Part shown: positions 46,269-57,038 of the stretch, piece after piece
Position numbering within the stretch: the stretch's first letter is position 1
How the letters are laid out: each line of letters opens with the position of its first letter
Assembly: GCF_047675955.1 (NCBI RefSeq)
Contig: NC_132910.1
Span: 97,986,923-98,050,922, forward strand
DNA length: 64,000 bases
From: Chlorocebus sabaeus
Taxonomy: Eukaryota > Chordata > Mammalia > Primates > Cercopithecidae
Reading direction: 5' to 3'
The notes under the pieces: model-generated
What the model was told of the DNA's origin: nothing
The model's database searches: none
Seen by the model: the letters and a program-made list of their open reading frames with translations, nothing else
Made by a program: the position numbers and the translations under genes

Positions 46269-47424
46269 GAATCAGGAACCATTTTATTATCCTCCAGAGA
46301 GCCTATCTCAGGATGTGATCTATGAGTGTTTGTTGAATAAAAAGACTGTTTAGTGACAATACTAATATTAGAACATGACCTGTACTAAATCTACAAAAAT
46401 GAGAGCTGAAAACTCAGACCTGATCAATATTTCTCCAGTGCTTTCTTTGGAAATGGTTCAATAATTTCAATAACATCTCTCATTTATATAGACAGAAAAG
46501 CCTCTGGAGTGGACCTATCAACCAAAAATTTGATATTTATGAGTACCTATCACTGTTTTTTTAATTCTATTTTCTGTCATCATACTGAGTAAAAGCCATC
46601 TTCATGCAGTTAGCCCATCCCACTCTCTAGCCTCTTATTTTATTAATTGCTTCAACTCCAATATGTTTCCAATAGCATTCATCATGAGCCACCACCTACA
46701 CAGAGGCAACGCTGATGAAACTTTTCACCCAAAACTGCCTCATGACAGAAAATGTAATTGCAAGCATCTTTTCTCCTGACCACATGTCCTAATTTTCATA
46801 GTTTTTTGCTCTGCAATCTCACTTGTTCTTCTACTTCACTGAGGTCATCAGGCTTTTACTTCCATGTTTTTTTTCCCCAATCTATTCAGCACTTATTTCA
46901 TCCAAAAAGGAAGCCATTGTGCCTAGAGAGTAGTGAGAGTAGAATATAGGGGAAAGGTAGCAGATCCAATTACATACAGACTTTTTAGACCTGGAAATGA
47001 ATTGGGATTTTACACTACAGAAAAAAATTATTTTATTGAAATTGTATTAATAGGCATTTTAAACAGAAAGGTAACAATTTGATTTATAATTTTAAAAGGC
47101 CACTCTATCTTTTGTAGGAGGAAAAGAGAGAAAACAGAGAAGCCAATAAAAGAGGATATATAGAAATCCAGGGAGGGGATGACAGCAGCTTGAACTTGAG
47201 TAATAATAGTGAAGATGAAGAGAAATTAAGAAATTTAATATGTATCTCAGAGCTATATGAAACAGGATTTGTTGATGGTCTTGTTGACATAACTATCACA
47301 TGTGAAGGATGAAGGCAAAGGATACATTATCGCTGACACATAGATTTTTGGCTTGTGGAACTGATTAGTGATACTATTTACTGATATGAAGAAAATTTAG
47401 TAAAGACTAGTTTCAAATAATCAG
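46269..47424. other. 1.15 kb unique sequence
   Basis: No repeat or exon recognised. Frames 46758-46949 and 47105-47299 (minus) have no recognisable domain. Confidence 0.4.
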
Positions 47425-47536
47425 TTTAGAATAAAGTTATTATAATCAATAATTTATTCTAAATAAGTTTTGATTTAGAATGAATTCTTGTTTATTCATT
47501 CTAAATCAAGACATTTAGAATGAATAATCAATAATT
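47425..47536. repeat. Cluster of AT-rich inverted repeats
   Basis: Hairpin 1: 'tttagaataaa' (47425-47435) pairs with 'tttattctaaa' (47453-47463). Hairpin 2: 'ttgatttagaatgaat' (47470-47485) pairs perfectly with 'attcattctaaatcaa' (47494-47509), a 16-bp stem with an 8-base loop. The word 'ttagaatgaat' occurs again at ~47514-47524, and 'aatcaataatt' occurs on both sides. The arrangement resembles a decayed palindromic transposon end or a replication-generated palindrome. Confidence 0.85.
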
Positions 47537-48469
47537 CCTTTTTGGGAGGATTCTGACAGGGTGGCCGAAAAAGTGGAAGCATAGTTTTTATTCTCACCAA
47601 AACCCTCCTATAAAAAGAGATGTTCCTAGACAGCAAAACTAAATGTGGAGGACCTAAAACAAAACTAAGTGACAAGGTATTTCACAAACCCCAAAATACT
47701 AGTGGATGGAGACATACCACCCATGTCTATAAGACTCACATGGTACATGCACATGTGTACGGAAGGAAGCAGGGGAGGCAATGGACATCTATCAGACATG
47801 AGAACAGGAAAGCCAAATGACGACAGACACCTACTACAAAGTTCGATGGGACAGTATCAGCAAAACAAACTGGAAGAGGTTTTCATACCTTCAGGTGATT
47901 TTGCTTGGGAACTGAAAGGGAAGAGACCAAGTCTTATGAAAACTGGAATTTAAAATATTCCAGAATACGTTTCTACAGTGAGTAGAAACAGCTGAGAACA
48001 GATTCCAAATTAAACAGGACAGAGGCAGTAGGAGCAAAAGAAAAGAGAAAGCCAAGTAAAAGCAACAGAGAAAAACAGAATCGAGAGATCCCAGAAAGAA
48101 CAAGATTACATTTTTGAACACTTCACAAAGATAAAAGATCCACAGCTATCCAGATACATTCTACCTTTTTTTCCAGGAAAACTAATCCACAGACAAATGA
48201 GCAACAGAAAAGATTATAACCATATGTAGTTATTGTCAAAAAAAGAGAGAATAGGCACTGGCACAAAATTCCCACAGATTATGAAAACACACCACCAAAA
48301 ATATATCCCCCAAAAACAGATGAAAATTAGAATGCAATACTTTAAGCCAAATTATAAAAACAAGAAAGTCACACAGAATGTAAAAAGGCAATATAAATAA
48401 AATATTCCAGAAATGAGGTGATAAAATCAGTAAAGAAGTCTCCTTTTCTAGAAGGTATAGTTCAAAAAA
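47537..48469 (+). repeat. Possible L1M/HAL1 5' region relic
   Basis: 'ctgacagggtggccgaaaaa', 'cctcctataaaaagagatgt' and 'tagttattgtcaaaaaaaga' recall old L1 5' UTR or HAL1 text, but I cannot align it with confidence. It is the pre-insertion locus for the L1PA that follows. Frames at 47620-47820, 47669-47953 and 47891-48121 (minus) have no recognisable domain. Confidence 0.3.
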
Positions 48470-48486
48470 AAAAAGTAGAAATTTTT
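48470..48486. other. Left target-site duplication of the 6.2 kb L1PA
   Basis: 'aaaaagtagaaattttt' here matches 'aaaaggtagaaattttt' at 54713-54729, 16 of 17. The A-rich start fits the L1 endonuclease preference for a TT/AAAA-like site. Confidence 0.88.
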
Positions 48487-49496
48487 GGGAGGAGATTTCA
48501 AGATGGCCAAATAGGAACAGCTCCAGTCTACAGCTCCCAGCATGAGTGACACAGAAGACAGGTGATTTCTACATTTCCAACTGAGGTACCAGCTTCATCT
48601 CACTGGGGCTTGTCGGACAGTGGGTGCAGCCCACGGAGCATGAGCTGAAACAGGGTGGGGCACTGCCTCACCTGGGAAGCACAAGCGGTCGGGGAATTCC
48701 CTTTCCTAGCCAAGGGAAGCCTTGACAGATGGTACCTGGAAAATTGGGACACTCCCACCCTAATACTGTGCTATTCCAATGGTCTTAGCAGACAGCACAC
48801 CAGATCATATCCTGCACCTGGCTCGGAGGGTCCCACGCCACAGAGCCTCACTCACTGCTAGCACAAGAGGCTGAGATCAATCTGCAAGGCAGCAGTGAGG
48901 CTGGGGACAGGTGTCCGCCATTGCTGAGGCTTGAGTAGGTAAACAAAGCGGCTGGAACTCTCGAACTTGGTGGAGCCCACCACAGTTCAAGGAGGCCTGC
49001 CTGCCTCTGTACACTCCACCTCTGGGGGCAGGGCACAGCTGAACAAAAGGCAGCAGAAACTTCTGCAGACTTAAACGTACCTGTCTGACAGCTTTGAAGA
49101 CAGTGGTGGTCCTCCCAGGATGGAGTTTGAGATCTGAGAACAGACAGTCTACCTCCTCAAGTGGGTGCCTGACCCCCGAGTAGCCTAACTGGGAGGCACC
49201 TCCCAGCAGGGGCTGACTGACACCTCATACGGCCGGGTGACCCTCTGAGATGACCCTTCCAGATGAAGGATAAGACAGCAACATTTGCCCTTCTGTAATA
49301 TTTGCTGTTCTGCAGCCTCTGCTGGTGATACCCAGGCAAACAGGGTCTGGAGTGGACCTCCAGCAAACTCCAACAGACCTGCAGCTGAGGGTCCTGACTG
49401 GTAGAAGGAAAACTAAGAAATAGAAAGCACATCCACACCAAAACCCCATCTGAATGTCACCATCATCAAAGACTAACGGTAGATAAAACCACAAAG
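48487..49496 (+). promoter_or_regulatory. L1PA 5' UTR with YY1-type initiator site
   Basis: About 1,010 bases, GC-richer than the surroundings, from the element start to the ORF1 start codon. 'caagatggcc' near 48501-48510 is the core of the YY1 site that positions L1 transcription starts. A small inserted or changed base pattern precedes it ('gagatttcaag' rather than the usual 'gagccaag'). In active L1s this region also holds an antisense promoter; activity here is unknown, and most CpG sites have decayed. Confidence 0.8.
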
Positions 49497-50519
49497 ATGG
49501 GGAGAAATCAGAGGAGAAAAGCCGAAAATTCTAAAAATCAGAGTGCCTCTTCTCCTCCAAAGGAACACAGCACCTTGCCAGCAACTAATAAAGCTGGAAG
49601 GAGAACGACTTTGATGAGTTGAGAGAAGAAGGCTTCAGACAATTGGTAATAACAAACCACCAAGCAAAAGGAGGATGTTCGAACCCATTGTGAAGAAGCT
49701 AAAAACTTTGAAAAAAGATTAGACGAATGGCTAACTAGAATAAACAGTGTAGAGAAGACTTTAAATGACCTGATGGAGCTGAAAACCATGGCACAAGAAC
49801 CATGTGATGCATGCACAACCTTCAGTGGCCAATTTGATCAAGTGGAAGAATGGGTATCAGTGATTGATGATCAAATGAATGAAATGAAGCAAGAAGACAA
49901 CTTTAGAGAAAAAAGAGTAAAAAGAAATGAACAAAGCCTCCAAGAAATATGGGACTATGTGAAAAGACCAAATCTATGTCTGATTGGTGTACCTGAAAGT
50001 GATAGGAAGAATGGAACCAAGTTGGAAAACACTCTTCAGGATATTGTCCAGGAGAACTTCCCCAACCTAGTAAGGCAGGCCAACATTCAAATTCAGGAAA
50101 TACAGAGAACACCACAAAGATACTCATCAAGAAGAGCAACTCCAAGACACATAATTGTCAGATTCACTAAAGTTGAAATGAAGGAAAAAATGTTAAGGGC
50201 AGCCAGAGAGAAAGGTCGGGTTAGCCACAGAGGGAAACCCATCAAACTAACAGTGAGTCTCTTAGCAGAAACTCTACAAGCCAGAAGAGAGTGGGGGCCA
50301 ATATTCAGCATTCTTAAAGAAAAGAATTTTAAACCCAGAATTTCATATCCAGCCAAACTAAGCTTCATAAGTGAAGGAGAAATAAAATTCTTTACAGAAA
50401 AGCAAATGCTGAGAGATTTTGTCACCACCAGGCCTGCCTTACAAGAGCTCCTGAAGGAAGAACTAAACATGGAAAGGAACAACTGGTACCAGCCACTACA
50501 AAAACATGCCAAATTGTAA
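49497..50519 (+). pseudogene. L1 ORF1 (RNA-binding chaperone), frameshifted
   Basis: The expected start ATG is at 49497. After about 30 codons a one-base loss near 49590 shifts the frame to a TGA at 49620-49622; the frame recovers downstream so that 49773-50519 is open for 248 codons to the natural stop. That part covers the end of the coiled coil ('MNEMKQEDNFREKR'), the RRM ('RRATPRHIIVRFTKVEMKEK') and the C-terminal domain ('YPAKLSFISEGEIKFFTEKQ'). Usual ORF1 is about 338 residues. L1 ORF1p coats L1 RNA in the cytoplasm; this copy would lack the N-terminal half of the trimer coil. Confidence 0.92.
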
Positions 50520-50582
50520 AGACCATTGATGCTAGGAAGAAACTGCATCAACTAATCAGCAAAATAACCAGCTAACATCACA

Positions 50583-53500
50583 ATGACAGGATCAAATTCA
50601 CACATAATAATATTAACCTTAAATGTTAATGGGTTAAATGCTCCAATTAAAGGACACAGACTGGCAAATTGGATAAAGAGTCAAGACCCATCAGTCTGCT
50701 GTATTCAGGAGATCCATCTCACATGCAGAGACACACATAGGCTCAAAATAAATGGAGGAAGATCTACCAAGCAAATGGAAAGCAAAAAACAAAAAGCAGG
50801 GATTGCAATCCTAGTCTCTGAAAAAACAGATTTTAAACCATCAAAGATCAAAAGAGACAAAGAAGGCCATTTCATAATGGTAAAGGGATCAATTCAACAA
50901 GAAGAGCAAACTATCCTAAATATATATGCACCCAATACAGGAGCACCCAGATTCATAAAGCAACTCCTTAAATACCTACAAAGAGACTTAGACTCCCACA
51001 CGATAATAATGGGAGACTTTAATACCCCACTATCAACATTAGACAGATCAATGAGACAGAAAGTTAACAAGGATATCCAGGAACTGAACTCAGCTCTGCA
51101 CCAAGCAGACCTAATAGGCAACTACAGAACTCTCCACCCCAAATCAACAGAATACACATTCTTCTCAGCACATCACACTTACTCCAAAACTGGCCACATA
51201 GTTGGAAGTAAAGCACTCCTCAGCAAATGTAAAAGAAAAGAAATTATAACAAATTCTCTCTCCGACCACAGTGCAATCAAACTAGAACTCAGGATGAAGA
51301 AACTCACTCAAAACCATCCAACTACATGAAAACTGAACAACCTGTTCCTGAATGACTATTGGGTACATAATGAAAAGAAGGCAGAAATAAACATGTTCTT
51401 TGAAACCAATGAGAACAAAGACACAACATACCAGAATATCTGAGACACATTTAAAGCAGTGTGTAGAGGGAAATTTATAGCACTGAATGCCCACAAGAGA
51501 GAGCTGGAAAGATCTAAAATTGACACCCTAACATCACAATTAAAAGAACTAGAGAAGCAAGTGCAATCATATTCAAAAACTAGCTGAAGGCAAGAAATAA
51601 GTAAGATCAGAACAGAATTGAAGGAGATAGGGACACAAAAATCCTTCAAAAAATCAATGAATCCAGGAGCTGGTTTTTTGAAAAGATCAACAAAATTGAT
51701 AGACTGCTAGCAAGACTAATACAGAAGAAAAGAGAGAAGAATCAAATAGATGCAATAAAAAATGATAAAGGGATATCACCACCGATCCCACAGAAATACA
51801 AACTACAATCAGAGAATACTATAAACACCTCTATGCAAATAAACTAGAAAATCTAGAAGAAATGGCTAAATTCCTGGACACATGCACCCTCCCAAGACTA
51901 AACCAGGAAGAGGCTGAATCCCTGAATAGACCAATAACAGGCTATGAAATTGAGGCAATTATTAATAGTCGACCAACCAAAAAAGTCCAGGACCAGACGG
52001 ATTTATAGCCGAATTCCACCAGAGGTACAAAGAGGAGCTAGTACCATGCCTTCTGAAGTTATTCCAATCAACAGAAAAAGAGGGAATCCTCCCTAACTCA
52101 TTTTATGAGGCCAGCATCATCCTGATACCAAAGCCTGGCAGAGACACAACAAAAAAAGAGAATTATAGACCAATATCCCTGATGAATATTGATGCAAAAG
52201 TCCTCAATAAAATACGGGCAAACCGAATCCAGCAGCACATCAAAAAGCTTATCCACCATGATCAAGTTGGCTTCATCCCTGCGATGCAAGGCTGGTTCAA
52301 CATATGCAAATCAATAAAGGTAATCCATCATATAAACAGAACCAAAGACAAAAACCACAGGATTATCTCAATAGATGCAGAAAAGGCCTTTGACAAAAAT
52401 CTACAGCCCTTCATGCTAAAAACTCTCAATAAACTAGGTATTGATGGGACATATCTCAAAATAAAAAGAGCTATTTATGACAAACCCACAGCCAATATCA
52501 TACTGAATGGGCAAAAACTGGAAGCATTCCCTTTAAAAACTGGCACAAAACAGGGATGCCCTCTCTCACCACTCTATTCAACATAGTGTGGGAAGTTCTG
52601 GCCAGGGCAATCAGGCAGGAGAAAGAAATAAAGGGTATTCAGTTAGGAAAAGTGGAAGTCAAATTGTCCCTGTTTGCAGATGGCATGATGGAATATTTAG
52701 AAAACCCCATTGTCTCAGCCCAAAATCTTCTTAAGCTGATAAGCAACTTCAGAAAGTCTCAGGATATAAAATCAATGTGCAAAAATCACAAGCATTCCTA
52801 TACACCAATAACAGACAAACAGAGAGCCAAATCATGTGTGAACTCGCATTCACAATTGCTTCAAAGAGAACAAAATACCTAGGAATCCAACTTACAAGGG
52901 ATGTGAAGGACCTCTTCAAGGAGAAATATAAACCACTGCTCAATGAAATAAAAGAGGACACAAACAAATGAAACTACATTCCATGCTCATGGATAGGAAG
53001 AATCAATATTGAGAAAATGGCCATACAGCCCAAGGCAATTTATAGATTCAATGCCATCCCCATCAAGCTACCAATGACTTTCTTCACAGAATTGGAAAAA
53101 GACTACTTTAAAGTTCATATGGAACCAAAAAAGAGTCTGCATTGCCAAGACAATCCTAAGCCAAAAGAACAAAGCTGGAGGTATCATGCTACCTGACTTC
53201 AAACTATACTACAAGGCTACAGTAACCAAATCAACATGGTACTGTTACCAAAGCAGAGATATAGACCAATGGAACAGAACAGAGCCCTCAGAAATAATAT
53301 CACACATCTACAACCATTTGATCTTTGACAAACCTGACAAAAACAAGAAATGGGGAAAGGATTCCCTATTTAATAAATGGTGCTGGCAAAACTGGCTAGC
53401 CATATGTAGAAAGCTGAAACTGGATCCCTTCCTTACACCTTATACAAAACGTAAATCAAGATGGATTAAAGACTTAAATGTTAGACCTAAAACCATAAAA

Positions 53501-54396
53501 ACCCTAGAAGAAAACCTAGGCAATACCATTCAGGACATAGGCATGGGCTAGGACTTCATGTCTAAAACACAAAAAGCAATGGCAACAAAAGCCAAAATTG
53601 ACAAATGGGATCTAATTAAACTAATAACTTCTGCACAGCAAAACAAACTACCAACAGAGTGAACAGGCAACCTACAGAATGGGAGAAAATTTTTACAATC
53701 GACCCATCTGACAAAGGGCTAATATCCAGAATCTACAAAGAACTTAAACAAATTTACAAGAAAAAAATCAAACAACTCCATCAAAAAGTGGGCAAAGGAT
53801 ATGAACAGATACTTCTCAAAAGATGACATTTATGCAGCCAACAGACACATGAAAAAAAGCTCATCACTGGCCATCAGAGAAATGCAAATCAAAACCACAA
53901 TGAGATACCATCTCACACCAGTTAGATGGTGATCATTGAAAAGTCAGGAAACAACAGGTGCTGGAGAGGATGTGGAGAAATAGGAATGCTTTTACACTGT
54001 TGGTGGGACTGTAAACTAGTTCAAACATTGTGGAAGACAGTGTGGCAATTTCTCAAGGATCTACAACTAGAAATACCATTTGAGCCAGCCATCCCATTAC
54101 TGGGTGTATACCCAAAGATTATAAATCATGCTGCTATAAAGACACATGCACACGTGTTTATTGCAACACTATTCACAATAGCAAAGACTTGGAACCAACC
54201 CGAATGTCCATCAATGACAGACTGGATTAAGAAAATGTGGCACATATACATCATGGAATACTATACAGCCATAAAAAATGATGAGTTCGTGTCCTTTGTA
54301 GGGACACGGATGAAGCTGGAAACCATCATTCTCAGCAAACTATTGCAAGAACAGAAAACCAAACACCACATGTTCTTACTCATAGGTGGCAATTGA
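50583..54396 (+). pseudogene. L1 ORF2 (endonuclease-reverse transcriptase), multiply broken
   Basis: Starts at ATG 50583, 63 bases after ORF1. Residues 1-248 are an open endonuclease domain keeping N14, E43, Y115, D145, N147 and the SDHS pair, but the residue equivalent to D205 is glycine ('SKTGHIVGSK') after a one-residue loss. TGG to TGA at 51327-51329 ends it. Reverse-transcriptase text resumes in frame at 52182; the catalytic FADD reads FADG (52672-52683), and a frameshift lies near 52572. More frame changes follow. The cysteine-rich end ('CWRGCGEIGMLLHCWWDC', frame 53926-54396) is recognisable. Intact ORF2 is about 1,275 residues. Confidence 0.93.
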
Positions 54397-54600
54397 ACAA
54401 TGAGATCACTTGGACAGAGGGTGGGGAACATCACACACCAGGGCCTGTCAAGGGGTGGGGGAAGGGGGGAGGGATTGCATTAGGAGGTATACCCAATGTA
54501 AATGACTAATTAATGGGTGCAGCACACCAACATGTCACATGTATACTTATGTAACAAACCTGCACGCTCTGCACATGTACCCTAGAACTTAAAATATAAT
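54397..54600 (+). other. L1PA 3' UTR
   Basis: 'gaacatcacacaccagggcc', the G-rich run 'ggtgggggaaggggggaggg' and 'gcacatgtaccctagaactt' are the L1PA 3' UTR in order. The normal end (aataataataaaa) is replaced by 'aaaatataattt', so the L1's own polyadenylation signal is degraded or was weak. Confidence 0.9.
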
Positions 54601-54677
54601 TTAAGGAAAAGTAATTTTGTTTAATTTTTTTCAGAAAAGAATAAACGGCAAGGAAACTAAAAAAAAAAAAAAAAAAA
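54601..54677 (+). other. Putative 3' transduced segment and poly(A)
   Basis: After the L1 3' UTR come about 58 non-L1 bases including AATAAA at 54640-54645, then 19 A at 54659-54677, 13 bases beyond the signal. This is the layout of a read-through transcript that used a downstream polyadenylation site and was reinserted with its L1. It lies inside the target-site duplications. Alternatively the bases may be decayed tail sequence. Confidence 0.65.
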
Positions 54678-54712
54678 TAGAAGAAATAATGCCATAGAAG
54701 AAATCAAAAATG
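54678..54712 (+). repeat. 17-bp near-tandem unit between poly(A) and target duplication
   Basis: 'atagaagaaat' occurs at 54677-54687 and 54694-54704, a 17-base period, ending just before the right target-site duplication. Origin unclear: a second transduced segment, tail microsatellite or filler DNA. Confidence 0.6.
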
Positions 54713-54729
54713 AAAAGGTAGAAATTTTT
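54713..54729. other. Right target-site duplication of the L1PA
   Basis: 'aaaaggtagaaattttt', partner of 48470-48486 with one mismatch. It fixes the right boundary of the insertion beyond the poly(A). Confidence 0.85.
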
Positions 54730-54770
54730 TTAGTCAGAAAGATTTAAAAAAAAAAAAAGAAAGAAACCTA

Positions 54771-54902
54771 GTCCCCATGTGGCGGCTTACGCCTGTAATC
54801 CCAGCACTTTGGGAGGCTGAGGCAGGTGGATCATGAGGTCAAGAGTTCGAGACCAGCCTGGCCAATATGCTGAAACCTCATCTCTAATAAAAATACAAAA
54901 AA
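54771..54902 (+). mobile_element. Alu left arm only
   Basis: 'gtccccatgtggcggcttac' through 'cctgtaatcccagcactttg', 'gaccagcctggccaatatgc' and 'ctctaataaaaatacaaaaa'. The element stops at the middle A-rich linker; no right arm follows ('gaccaagtcacttaaaag'). The GGATCATGAGGTCAAGAGTT text is AluS-like, so it is more likely a truncated Alu than an ancestral free left monomer. Confidence 0.9.
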
Positions 54903-55230
54903 GACCAAGTCACTTAAAAGGGAAAGAAAATCAGATTATCTTTTCAACAGCAACAGTTTATGTCACGGGACTATATTTAAGACACTGCTTTCTTTAGGTT
55001 GCTCCTTTTCTAGCTTTTTTGGTTGAGGGCAATTCATGTTTTCCATATTTATTGACAGAAGTATTTAATACTATACATTTTTTTCTGATAAGTTCTTTAG
55101 CTTATCTCATGCATTCTGATATAATATTCTTAGGTTATTGTTATATTTAAAAAATTATATAACTTCAGTATATAGTTTTCCTTTAACCAAGATGTACTAA
55201 TATATTATTTCAAATGTCAACATGAAAGGG
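54903..55230 (-). repeat. L1M ORF2 fragment, antisense (left of Alu)
   Basis: 'ttgctccttttctagctttt', 'ctgataagttctttagctta', 'ctcatgcattctgatataat' resemble the antisense old-L1 ORF2 text between reverse transcriptase and endonuclease. Degenerate; it continues to the right of the Alu at 55524. Confidence 0.6.
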
Positions 55231-55523
55231 CTTTTTTTTTTCTTTGAGTCAGAGTCTCGCTCTGTCACCCAGGCTGCAGTGCAGTGCATGATCTCGGCTC
55301 ACTAAAACTTCTTCTTCCCAGGTTCAAGCAGTTCTCCTGCCTCAGGCTCCCGAATACCTGGGACTACAGGCGCCCGCCACTACACCCAGTTAAATTTTGT
55401 ATTTTTAGTAGAGATGGGGTTTCGCTATGTTGGCCACGCTAGTCTACAACTCCCAGCCTCAAGTGATCTGCCCACCTTAGTCTCCTAAAGTGCTGGGATT
55501 ACAGCCATAAGCCACCTTCTGGC
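55231..55523 (-). mobile_element. Alu, antisense, inside L1M
   Basis: Poly(T) at 55232-55241 then 'gagtcagagtctcgctctgt', 'cacccaggctgcagtgcagt', 'gggactacaggcgcccgcca', 'tggggtttcgctatgttggc' and 'agtgctgggattacagccat'. Ends near 'gccaccttctggc'. No clear target-site duplication. AluS-like. Confidence 0.93.
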
Positions 55524-55740
55524 ATTTTTGTTGTTATTTTGTTTATAATTTATATTAATAATTTTAATGCATTGTGATCAGAAAATGTTTTTTTATTTTT
55601 CTGTTTTTTGGAATTTATTAAGGTTTTTTTGGGAACAAGATATGGCAAATTTTATAATATTCCATGTGTAATTGAAGACATACGTTCTTGATTATTCTGA
55701 AGTTGTAATAAAGTCATATTGTAAGTATGGTACTAGAGTC
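55524..55740 (-). repeat. L1M ORF2 fragment, antisense (right of Alu)
   Basis: 'ttttaatgcattgtgatcag', 'gaatttattaaggttttttt' and 'ataatattccatgtgtaatt' continue the antisense endonuclease region (tccattgtggtcagagaac, aaatttgttgaggtttgtt, atgttccatgtgcactt). Confidence 0.7.
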
Positions 55741-56960
55741 AGAGTCACATAAAGCATGTGATTTTTTTTGTTCTGCTTAAATTAGAATTATATATATTCT
55801 ATAGAAATTACATAAATTATATTGTGACATTAAGGTCACCACAGTAGTTATTAATTAACTGTAACATAAGTCTAACTTTCATTGAATGAATTTTGATACA
55901 GACAAGATACAGAACATTTTCATCACCATGGGGTTTCCATATGTTGCCCTGCCATAGCAACATCCTTATCTCATCCTTACCACCATCTCTAAATCCTGGC
56001 AATGACTAATTTCTATAGTTTTGTCATCTCAAGAGTGATGTATAGGTCGGGTGTGGTGGCTCACGCCTGTAATCCCAGCATTTTGGGAGGCTGAGTCGGG
56101 TGACCACCTGAGGTCAGGAGTTTGAGACCAGCCTGGCCAACATGGTGAAACCTCATCTCTTCTAAAAATACAAAAATTAACCAGACATGGTGGCGGGTGC
56201 CTGTAATCCCAGCTACTGAGGAGGCTGAGGCAGGAGAATCACTTGAACCCAGGAGACAGAGGTTGCAGTGAGCTGAGATTGTGCCATCGCATTCCAGCAT
56301 AGGTGACAAGAGCGAGACTTTATCTCAAAAAAAAAAACAAAGAGTGCTATATAAATGTAGTCATACATTATGTAATGCATTGGAATTGGCTTTTACTTGC
56401 CATAATTCTCTGGACATTGAGTCAATTTTTGTGTAAGCTATGAGACTTGTGTAGGGATTTTTTTGTTTGTTTATGGATTTCCAATTCTCCAGGACGATTT
56501 GTTGAATTGCATCTCTATTCAATTGCTTTTGCAACTTCATAAAAAATTAGTTAGGCATATTTTCATGGTTCTATTACTGGATTCTCTCTTCTGTTTCATT
56601 GATCTGTGTCTTTGTTCCACACAGTTTGATTACTGTAGCTATATAGTCTATAAGTCTTGAAATCAGGAAAAGTGTTACTCCAATTTATTATTCTTTTCCA
56701 AAATTGTTTTATAATTTTAATTTCTTTGCTTTTCCTTAAAATTTTTAGTATAATCTTAGATATGGTTACAAAAATATATTGCTGAAATTTTGATAGAAAT
56801 TGTGATTAAACCTGTTTATCAATTTGTGGATAACTGATAACTTTACTATGTTGAGTATTCCAGTCCATGAACATGTTTGATTTTTTTCAACAGCATTATA
56901 TAGTTTTCAGAGTAGAAGTACTGCACATGTTTTATTAGATTTACTCATATATATAATATG
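55741..56960 (-). repeat. Second L1M fragment, antisense, carrying an Alu
   Basis: Left part is 3' UTR ('gaacattttcatcaccatgg', 'aatcctggcaatgactaatt', and after the Alu 'tataaatgtagtcatacatt'); right part is reverse-transcriptase region ('atttccaattctccaggacg', 'cttctgtttcattgatctgt', 'ttgattactgtagctatata', 'ttgagtattccagtccatga'). ORF2 C-terminal text between them is deleted. Because a 3' end reappears here, it is a different element from the fragment at 54903-55740. Confidence 0.7.
56045..56339 (+). mobile_element. Alu with target-site duplication, inside L1M
   Basis: 'ggtcgggtgtggtggctcac', 'gaccagcctggccaacatgg', 'gcttgcagtgagctgagatt'-like right arm ('ggttgcagtgagctgagatt') and A tail. 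Flanked by 'aagagtgatgtata' (56031-56044) and 'aagagtgctatata' (56340-56353), 12 of 14 matching. AluS-like. Confidence 0.95.
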
Positions 56961-57038
56961 TGTATAAGATTTACACTTATTTTTATATATGTGTGTACAT
57001 ATGTGTGTATGTATACATTATGCATATATATATACACG
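56940..57038. repeat. AT/GT-rich simple repeat between two L1Ms
   Basis: 'catatatataatatgtgtat', 'ttttatatatgtgtgtacat' and 'gcatatatatatacacg' fill the junction between two antisense L1M elements. Confidence 0.85.

Larger units (their letters stand above)
48487..54717 (+). mobile_element. Nearly full-length L1PA-type LINE-1
   Basis: A 6.2 kb sense L1. It has a 5' UTR from 'gggaggagatttcaagatgg' (48487), ORF1, a 63-bp spacer, ORF2, a 3' UTR with the G-rich run at 54456-54472, and an extended tail. Flanked by 17-bp duplications (16/17). Order and content match the older L1PA subfamilies (about L1PA5-8 by 5' UTR text). Both ORFs are broken, so it cannot mobilise itself. Retrotransposition copied it as full-length RNA from the internal 5' UTR promoter of its source. 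Confidence 0.95.

Noticed and set aside
49773..50519. 248-codon open frame as a host gene
   Set aside because: It is the RRM and C-terminal part of L1 ORF1 within a flanked L1PA insertion.
50583..51329. 248-codon open frame as a host nuclease gene
   Set aside because: It is the L1 ORF2 endonuclease domain ended by a nonsense codon.
54771..54902. 7SL RNA gene or pseudogene
   Set aside because: Text follows an Alu left arm, lacking 7SL S-domain sequence.
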